A DNA stretch of 11,393 bases from an uncultured Polaromonas sp. (GTDB lineage: Bacteria; Pseudomonadota; Gammaproteobacteria; Burkholderiales; Burkholderiaceae): contig CAMLDT010000112.1 in assembly GCA_946479075.1 (NCBI GenBank), positions 1 to 11,393 on the forward strand, given 5' to 3'. Positions 6,797 to 11,393 of this stretch are shown piece after piece. The notes beneath the pieces were generated by a model that did no database searches, was not told the origin of the DNA, and worked only from the letters and a program-made list of their open reading frames with translations. A program made the position numbers and the translations under genes. Position 1 is the first letter of the stretch, and every line of letters starts with the position of its first letter.

Positions 6797-7050
6797 TGCA
6801 TTACCTCCAGTTCTTGTGAGCATGCCATGCGCCGCAGGGCCTGGGCAACATGGGCGCCGAACAGTTGCGCGGTTTTAACGTCGCCAGGCGGAAAGGCGTC
6901 GGCGGGTGCGGCGTGCCCGGCCTGCGCCATCAGTCCCGACATGCGGCGGTGTGCCCCGCGCCCAGCCATGCGGAGTGCCCGACCTTTCAGCGCCTGCTGC
7001 GCGCGGCGGTGGCGGGTGAGTTGGCCCCGCGGGTCAGGCAGACCCGGGCG
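6793..7050 (-). pseudogene. 3' remnant of a gene upstream of DUF2798, possibly flavodoxin-like reductase
   Basis: On the minus strand an open stretch of 85 codons, preceded by an in-frame TAG (7053-7051), ends at a TGA that overlaps the DUF2798 start as ATGA. The last part reads MSGLMAQAGHAAPADAFPPG then DVKTAQLFGAHVAQALRRM. A 'PGD..TA..FG..VA' ending resembles C-termini of flavodoxin-like NAD(P)H-dependent reductases; this family call is a guess. Composition is coding-like over about 6793-6990; further upstream it is not, and no initiation signal is visible. With the catalytic N-terminal half absent, I read it as a truncated gene rather than a small intact one. A short real gene from ATG 6966 or 6942 cannot be excluded. 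Confidence 0.4.
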
Positions 7051-7115
7051 CTACCCTTGAAAAAAAAGGGGGGGGCGGGCTCAACACCGGGAAGCGATTT
7101 GCAAGCAGCTTGCTT
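7051..7115. other. Intergenic stretch with A8G8 homopolymers and a short palindrome
   Basis: Eight A (7060-7067) followed directly by eight G (7068-7075) form an unusual double homopolymer in a GC-rich genome. A 13-bp dyad GCAAGC-A-GCTTGC (7101-7113) lies just past the stop of the dioxygenase gene (minus strand). On that strand the C8T8 run follows about 25 nt later, so together they could loosely act as a terminator. Homopolymers of this length are also prone to slippage and to sequencing error. Confidence 0.35.
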
Positions 7116-7838
7116 TCACGCGCCCAGGAAGAAGCGTGCCGTCGCCATCATGCGGATGTGTTTGGTCGCGTTGATGGATGGCGTGTGCAGGAGCCGCATG
7201 TCCATCAGGAAAACGTCGCCCGCCTGGCCCGACATTTCGACCACATGAATACCGGTGCCTTCAAGACTGGTGCTCAGGTCCGTGCTTGTTTTCAGAACTT
7301 CCCGAAGCGCGGGTTGATGGGCTGGCTGGCGCGCCATGGCCGTGTGTGAGCCTGCCAGCACGAGTGTTGCGCCGCCACGGGGCAATACCTCGTCGATCAG
7401 GATAAAGGCCTGGATGCCGGGCAGGGAAGTGGGCGGGTCTGCGGTGACATCGACATGCCAGTTCAATCCCTCCAGCGTCCAGGTGCCCTGGTTCGGTAAA
7501 GAAAGCAGGAGCTGGGTGTCCTGGGTGGCAGATGGCTTGCGCCCGGCCAGCGTGGCGATGAGGGAAAACAGCGGCGGTGTCATCAGGGCGTTGTGTATGC
7601 CGGGCAGCTTCACCAGGGTGGACAGCCTGGCAATCTGCTGGAAGGGCGGCAAGGCGCGCAGCGGGCCTGGCAGGCTCTTTCCCGACGCCCAGACGTTGAG
7701 GCGCTTGAGTTCATCAAGAATGTTTTTTTTGATGGCTGCCATCTGCTTGCCGGGGTGAAACCCCCTCAGCTGCAGGTAGCCCTGTGCCTTGAAAAACTCA
7801 ATGTCGGAGGGTTGCAGGGTGATGGCGTGTTTCGGCAT
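7116..7838 (-). CDS. Phytanoyl-CoA dioxygenase (PhyH) family protein
   Basis: 240 residues from the ATG at 7838. The opening segment, LQPSDIEFFKAQGYLQLRGF, is typical of PhyH-type Fe(II)/2-oxoglutarate oxygenases. The iron-binding facial triad is visible as HVD (H128, D130) and the distal His in LLHTPS (H218), with the 2-oxoglutarate-binding Arg in HIRMMATARF (R229). PRGGATLVLAGSHTA (153-167) matches the 'GGT.v.pGSH' strand of the family. All metal ligands are present, so it should be a working oxygenase; the substrate cannot be read from sequence, and bacterial members act on varied small molecules. An upstream GTG at 7889 would add 17 residues; I prefer the ATG because the family usually begins close to it, though neither has a strong Shine-Dalgarno. 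It follows the efflux genes on the same strand by 89 nt with a hairpin between, so it is probably a separate transcript. Confidence 0.85.
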   Translation of the reverse strand: MPKHAITLQPSDIEFFKAQGYLQLRGFHPGKQMAAIKKNILDELKRLNVWASGKSLPGPLRALPPFQQIARLSTLVKLPGIHNALMTPPLFSLIATLAGRKPSATQDTQLLLSLPNQGTWTLEGLNWHVDVTADPPTSLPGIQAFILIDEVLPRGGATLVLAGSHTAMARQPAHQPALREVLKTSTDLSTSLEGTGIHVVEMSGQAGDVFLMDMRLLHTPSINATKHIRMMATARFFLGA

Positions 7839-7900
7839 GGCTGGTCCGGAACCTGGCGGGTGATTGGAAGTGGCTTTGGCCGGACGCACTGATTCTGAGT

Positions 7901-7925
7901 CCAGACGGCCCTGTCACCCGTCAGG
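7901..7925 (-). terminator. Terminator-like hairpin after the efflux lipoprotein gene
   Basis: CCTGACGG and CCGTCTGG (minus strand) form an 8-bp stem with one mismatch and a 9-nt loop, starting 2 nt after the stop codon of the outer-membrane efflux gene. There is no T-run, so the case for termination is only moderate. Confidence 0.35.
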
Positions 7926-7927
7926 CG

Positions 7928-9397
7928 CTAACGAACCGAATAAGCCGGCCCGTCAACCGGCGCCAGCTGCCCGCCCAGCACCTTCCACAGCGCCACGCGG
8001 TTGGCTTGTTCAGACTGACGCAGGCCGATAAGCACCTGCTGCGCGGCATACAGATTGCGCTGCGCATCCAGAACGGTGAGGTAGTTGTCGGAGCCGGCCT
8101 TGAAGAGCGCGTCCGAGAGCTGAAAGGCCCGGGCGTAGGCGTCCACCACGGCCTGCTGGGCTTGCAGCCGCTCCTGCCACTGTGTGCGTTCGGCCAGCGC
8201 GTCCGAAGCCTCGCGGAAGGCGGTCTGGATGGCTTTTTCGTACTGGGTCACGGCGATGTCGCGGTTGGCCTGTGCCACGTCAACGGCGGCGCGGCCGGCC
8301 CCGCCGTCGAAGATAGGCCAGCGGATCTGCGGCACAAAGCTCCAGGCGCGGGTGCCGCTGCCGAACAGGCCGTCCAGTTCGCGGCTGCCGGTGCCTATGC
8401 TGGTGCTCAGGCTGATGGTTGGGAAGAGGGCCGCACGCGCCGCCGCCACGTTGGCCGACAAGGCGCGCAGGTTCAATTCGGACACGCGCACATCGGGGCG
8501 CGCCAGCAACAGCGAGGAGGGCAGTTCCGCTGGCAGGGCCAGCAAGGCGGTGGGCGTGGCAGCAAAGTCGCCGCGCAAGGTGTCTGCCGCCGGCAGCCAG
8601 TCGGGGCTGAGCCCGCTGCCCACGAGGATTTCCAGCGCATTGCGATCTTTGGCGACTTGGGCGGTGAAGCCGGCCACGTCGCCACGGGCGGTTTCGACCG
8701 TGACCCGGTTTTGCGCCAGCACCAGGCCCGAGGTGCCGCCCAGCTCGTGGATGCGTTCGGTGAGCTGGTAGGCCTTTTGCCGGCCGGCCAGGGTGTCGCG
8801 CGCCAGGGCCAGGCGGGCCTGGTCGGCGGCCAGGTTGAGCCAGGCGTTCGTGACGTCGGCGATCAGAGTGATCTGCACGCTGAGCTGGTTTTCCTCCGAT
8901 TGCAGGAACTGCTGCAGCGCGGCCTGATTGAGGTTGCGCACCCGGCCCCAGAAGTCGAGCTCGAAACTGGTGATGGCCAGTTGGGCGCTGTACTGGGTGG
9001 CGGTGACGGGTGCCCCGGTGCTGGAGACGTTCGCCGCCGTGCGGCTACGGCTGCCCTGTGCCGCCGCGGCCACCGTGGGGAGCTGCGCCGCGCTGGTGAT
9101 GCCGTACTGCGCGCGCGCCCGCTCGATGTTGAACACGGCCGCGCGCAGGTCGCGGTTGTAGGTGAGCGCCTGGGCAATCGACTGGCGCAAACCCGGGTGC
9201 TGCACCCAGCTGAGGCGCCGGGAGGTTTGCAGTGCCGTTTCGCCGGCCGCCGCCACGGCCAGCGGCTGCCCCAGCGTGGGGGCCACCACGCCCTGCACCT
9301 CAGGCATGGCGGGCGGCTGCTGCGCACAGCCTGCCAGCAATGCGATCAAGGCAGCAGTGGCTGTTGCCCGTTTGACGAAAATGGTCGCTTGAGACAT
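7928..9397 (-). CDS. RND efflux outer-membrane lipoprotein, NodT/OprM family
   Basis: 489 residues. A lipoprotein signal peptide is clear: basic MSQATIFVKR, a hydrophobic ALIALLAG stretch and lipobox LAGC with the acylated Cys at 24. Two repeated outer-membrane efflux domains follow, each half barrel and half long coiled helix. The first contains FELDFWGRVRNLNQAALQ, the signature of NodT-type channels. The second starts after LLLARPDVRVSELNLRA and includes FPTISLS and WPIFDGGAG, with GSDNYLTVLDAQRNLYAAQQ near the end. Length is normal for OprM-like proteins. It forms the trimeric channel through which an RND pump and its adaptor expel drugs, solvents or detergents. Its ATG overlaps the pump stop by one base (TGATG), so the two are co-translated. 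The start follows a GGAGAAG Shine-Dalgarno in the pump gene's last codons. The adaptor gene is not in the window and is expected upstream of the pump. Confidence 0.93.
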   Translation of the reverse strand: MSQATIFVKRATATAALIALLAGCAQQPPAMPEVQGVVAPTLGQPLAVAAAGETALQTSRRLSWVQHPGLRQSIAQALTYNRDLRAAVFNIERARAQYGITSAAQLPTVAAAAQGSRSRTAANVSSTGAPVTATQYSAQLAITSFELDFWGRVRNLNQAALQQFLQSEENQLSVQITLIADVTNAWLNLAADQARLALARDTLAGRQKAYQLTERIHELGGTSGLVLAQNRVTVETARGDVAGFTAQVAKDRNALEILVGSGLSPDWLPAADTLRGDFAATPTALLALPAELPSSLLLARPDVRVSELNLRALSANVAAARAALFPTISLSTSIGTGSRELDGLFGSGTRAWSFVPQIRWPIFDGGAGRAAVDVAQANRDIAVTQYEKAIQTAFREASDALAERTQWQERLQAQQAVVDAYARAFQLSDALFKAGSDNYLTVLDAQRNLYAAQQVLIGLRQSEQANRVALWKVLGGQLAPVDGPAYSVR

Positions 9398-11393
9398 CAG
9401 GCTTCTCCCTGGGGCGAATGCGGGGGCAGGGCGGCGGGCGCGGTGGCGTCCTTGCCCAGCTGTTTGCGCATGACCCAGCGGCGCACCAGCAAGAAGAACA
9501 CCGGCACAAAAAACAGGCCCAGCGAGGTGGACAGCACGGTGCCGCCCAGCACGGCCGTGCCAATGGCCTGTCGGCTGGCCGCCCCGGGCCCGGTGCCCAG
9601 CGCCAGCGGCAGCACCCCGAAGCCGAAGGCCAGCGAGGTCATCAGGATGGGGCGCAGCCGCCGGCGCACCGCCTCCAGCGTGGCGTCGAACACGCTTTTG
9701 CCCTGCTCCATCAGTTGCACCGCAAACTCCACGATCAGGATGGCGTTTTTGGACGCCAGGCCAACCGTGGTGAGCAAGCCCACCTGGAAGTAAACGTCGT
9801 TGGACATGCCGCGGAAATAGGTGGCCAGCAAGGCGCCGACCACACCCAGCGGCACGGCCAGGATGACCGAGAAGGGCACGCTCCAGCTTTCGTAGAGGGC
9901 GGCCAGGCACAAAAAGACGAACAGCACCGAGATGGCGTACAGCAGGGGCGCCTGCGCGCCGGATTGCCGTTCCTGCAGCGAGGCCCCGGTCCATTCGTAG
10001 CCGATCCCCACGGGCATTTCACGCATGACTTCCTCCACGGCCCGCATCGCATCGCCGGAGCTCACGCCGGGGGCCGTGTTGGCGATCATCTCCATGGCGG
10101 GCGAGCCGTTGTAGCGCAAGAGCTGCGGTGCGCTGCTGGTCCAGGTGTTGGAGGTGAAGGCCGCCAGCGGCACCATGTCGCCCTTGTTGTTGCGCACGGT
10201 CCATTGCCCGATGTCGCCAGGCAGCATGCGAAACGGCGCATCGCCTTGCACATACACGCGTTTGACGCGGCCGTTGTGCACGAAGTCGTTCACGTAGGAG
10301 CCGCCCAGCGCGCTGGACAACACGCCGTTGATGTCGTTGGTGGCCACGCCCAGCGCAGCCGCCTTGCGGTCATCGATCACCACCTTGAGTTCCGAGGTTG
10401 CATCGAAATCGGTGGTGCGCATGTTGGCCAGCTCGGGCCGCTGGTTGGCCAGTTCGATGACGCGGTCCTTGGCGTTCTTCAGGGCCTCATGCCCCAGACC
10501 GTTGATGTCCTTGAGCATGAAGTTCACGCCCGCGTCTGAGCCGAGACCCCGGACCGCCGGCGGCATCGACACGAAGATGCGGGCCGTGCGGATGCGCGCG
10601 AGATCGCGCGTGGCCTTGTTCGCAATCGCCTCGGCCGTCTGGTCGGCATTCGGGCGGTCGTCCCAGGGTTTGAGGCGCACATAGACATTGCCCGAACTCT
10701 GGTTGCCGCTGTTGCCCGCCACGGAAAAAGCCCGCAGCACATCGGGCTGGGCCATGAAATAACGCGTGATGTCCTGCAGGACCACCTCCAGCTGGGCGTC
10801 GGATGATCCCGCCGGCAGGGTCACGCTGGCCGAAATAAAGCCCTGGTCTTCAATCGGCAGGAAGGAGGTGGGCAGCTTCTGGAACAGCAGCACCACACCG
10901 CCGATGAGCAGCAGGAACACCAGCATCACGCGTTTGCCGCGCAGCAGCAGCTGGCGCACCACGCCCTGGTAACGCGCGGAGTTGCGGTCGAAGCTGCCGT
11001 TGAACCACCGGAAGAAGCGGTCGAGCCGACCCATGAAACCCTTGCGTGCGGGGGCGCCCTCATGCAGGTGTTCGGTGGGTTTGAGGATGGTGGCGCACAG
11101 GGCCGGTGTGAGCGTGAGCGCCACCAGCACCGAAAACGCCATCGCCGAGACGATGGCAATCGAGAACTGGCGGTAGATCACGCCGACCGATCCGGAGAAA
11201 AACGCCATGGGGATGAACACCGCCGAGAGCGTGAGGCCGATGCCGACCAGCGCCGGCGTGATCTCGGCCATGGACTTGATGGTGGCCTCCTTGGCGGGCA
11301 GGCCTTCCTGGTGCATCACCCGCTCCACGTTCTCGACGACCACGATGGCGTCGTCCACCAGCAGGCCGATGGCCAGCACCATGGCGAACATGG
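9397..11393 (-). CDS. RND multidrug efflux pump, AcrB/MexB (HAE-1) family, C-terminal part
   Basis: The visible 664 residues correspond to roughly AcrB residue 396 to the end of a protein of about 1,050; the N-terminal third lies off the right edge, so the first visible Met is internal. The proton-relay aspartates are present in LLVDDAIVVVENV (AcrB D407/D408), and the relay lysine in GLASKNAILIVEFA (AcrB K940). Blocks LPTSFLPIEDQGF, GLGSDAGVNFML (porter domain) and GTGPGAASRQAIGTAVLGG with VPVFFLLVRRW at the last membrane helix are typical of hydrophobe/amphiphile pumps. It sits in the inner membrane as a trimer and exports amphiphilic compounds using the proton gradient, together with a periplasmic adaptor and the downstream OprM-like channel. 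No defects are visible. Substrates cannot be told from the sequence. Confidence 0.95.
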   Translation of the reverse strand, partial: MFAMVLAIGLLVDDAIVVVENVERVMHQEGLPAKEATIKSMAEITPALVGIGLTLSAVFIPMAFFSGSVGVIYRQFSIAIVSAMAFSVLVALTLTPALCATILKPTEHLHEGAPARKGFMGRLDRFFRWFNGSFDRNSARYQGVVRQLLLRGKRVMLVFLLLIGGVVLLFQKLPTSFLPIEDQGFISASVTLPAGSSDAQLEVVLQDITRYFMAQPDVLRAFSVAGNSGNQSSGNVYVRLKPWDDRPNADQTAEAIANKATRDLARIRTARIFVSMPPAVRGLGSDAGVNFMLKDINGLGHEALKNAKDRVIELANQRPELANMRTTDFDATSELKVVIDDRKAAALGVATNDINGVLSSALGGSYVNDFVHNGRVKRVYVQGDAPFRMLPGDIGQWTVRNNKGDMVPLAAFTSNTWTSSAPQLLRYNGSPAMEMIANTAPGVSSGDAMRAVEEVMREMPVGIGYEWTGASLQERQSGAQAPLLYAISVLFVFLCLAALYESWSVPFSVILAVPLGVVGALLATYFRGMSNDVYFQVGLLTTVGLASKNAILIVEFAVQLMEQGKSVFDATLEAVRRRLRPILMTSLAFGFGVLPLALGTGPGAASRQAIGTAVLGGTVLSTSLGLFFVPVFFLLVRRWVMRKQLGKDATAPAALPPHSPQGEA

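Noticed and set aside
6827..7248. Plus-strand open frames in the DUF2798-dioxygenase gap
   Set aside because: Low-complexity Arg/Ala/Cys-rich translations without RBS or domain; the minus strand explains the coding signal better.
8006..9793. Very long plus-strand open frame opposite the efflux genes
   Set aside because: It is a GC-rich antisense shadow of the outer-membrane lipoprotein and RND genes; its translation is Gly/Arg/His/Gln-rich with no domain.
9398..9994. Longer minus-strand start for the efflux lipoprotein, reaching to 9994
   Set aside because: The extra part overlaps the RND C-terminus in another frame. The lipoprotein signal peptide and RBS place the start at 9397.

Overview
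The window looks like chromosomal DNA of a GC-rich betaproteobacterium. A Comamonadaceae-type genome is my inference from the high-GC codon use, the OprM/NodT plus AcrB/MexB-type efflux pair and the style of the accessory proteins; nothing in the window proves the taxon.

Layout. (1) 1-348, minus: N-terminal part of a small SnoaL/DUF4440 (NTF2-like fold) protein, cut by the left edge. (2) 349-639: divergent intergenic region with AT-rich nested inverted repeats. (3) 640-2147, plus: exported calcineurin-like metallophosphoesterase whose signal peptide is separated from the catalytic domain by an apparent one-base frameshift at a G4 tract (684-687). (4) 2148-2586: a hairpin directly after that gene, an orphan 3' coding fragment on the minus strand, an inverted repeat, and the leader of the next operon. 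(5) 2587-6431, plus: a two-gene Gabija anti-phage operon, gajA (OLD-family ATPase plus TOPRIM nuclease) and gajB (UvrD/Rep-like helicase), overlapping by 4 nt. (6) 6432-6565: a second copy of the inverted repeat 15 nt after gajB, then a palindrome. (7) 6566-7838, minus: DUF2798 membrane protein, a truncated gene remnant translationally overlapped with it, and a phytanoyl-CoA dioxygenase-family protein. (8) 7928-11393, minus: outer-membrane efflux lipoprotein and the C-terminal two thirds of an RND pump, cut by the right edge.

The main observation is that the Gabija operon is tightly bracketed by two 37-bp inverted repeats (2344-2380 and 6447-6483; 30 of 37 positions identical by hand alignment). 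They enclose only the two defence genes and a leader of about 200 bp. Each repeat has the shape of 9-bp arms around a 7-bp spacer, as in tyrosine-recombinase core sites, and no recombinase or transposase lies between them. The enclosed DNA is visibly less GC-rich than the efflux genes to its right. This suggests a minimal, non-autonomous defence cassette of about 4.1 kb that was moved in trans. Gabija itself is a known system; the possible mobile unit is the part that may be undescribed.

The other genes are unrelated housekeeping or accessory functions: drug/solvent efflux (RND pump feeding the OprM-like channel), a stand-alone Fe(II)/2-oxoglutarate oxygenase, and small proteins of unknown role.
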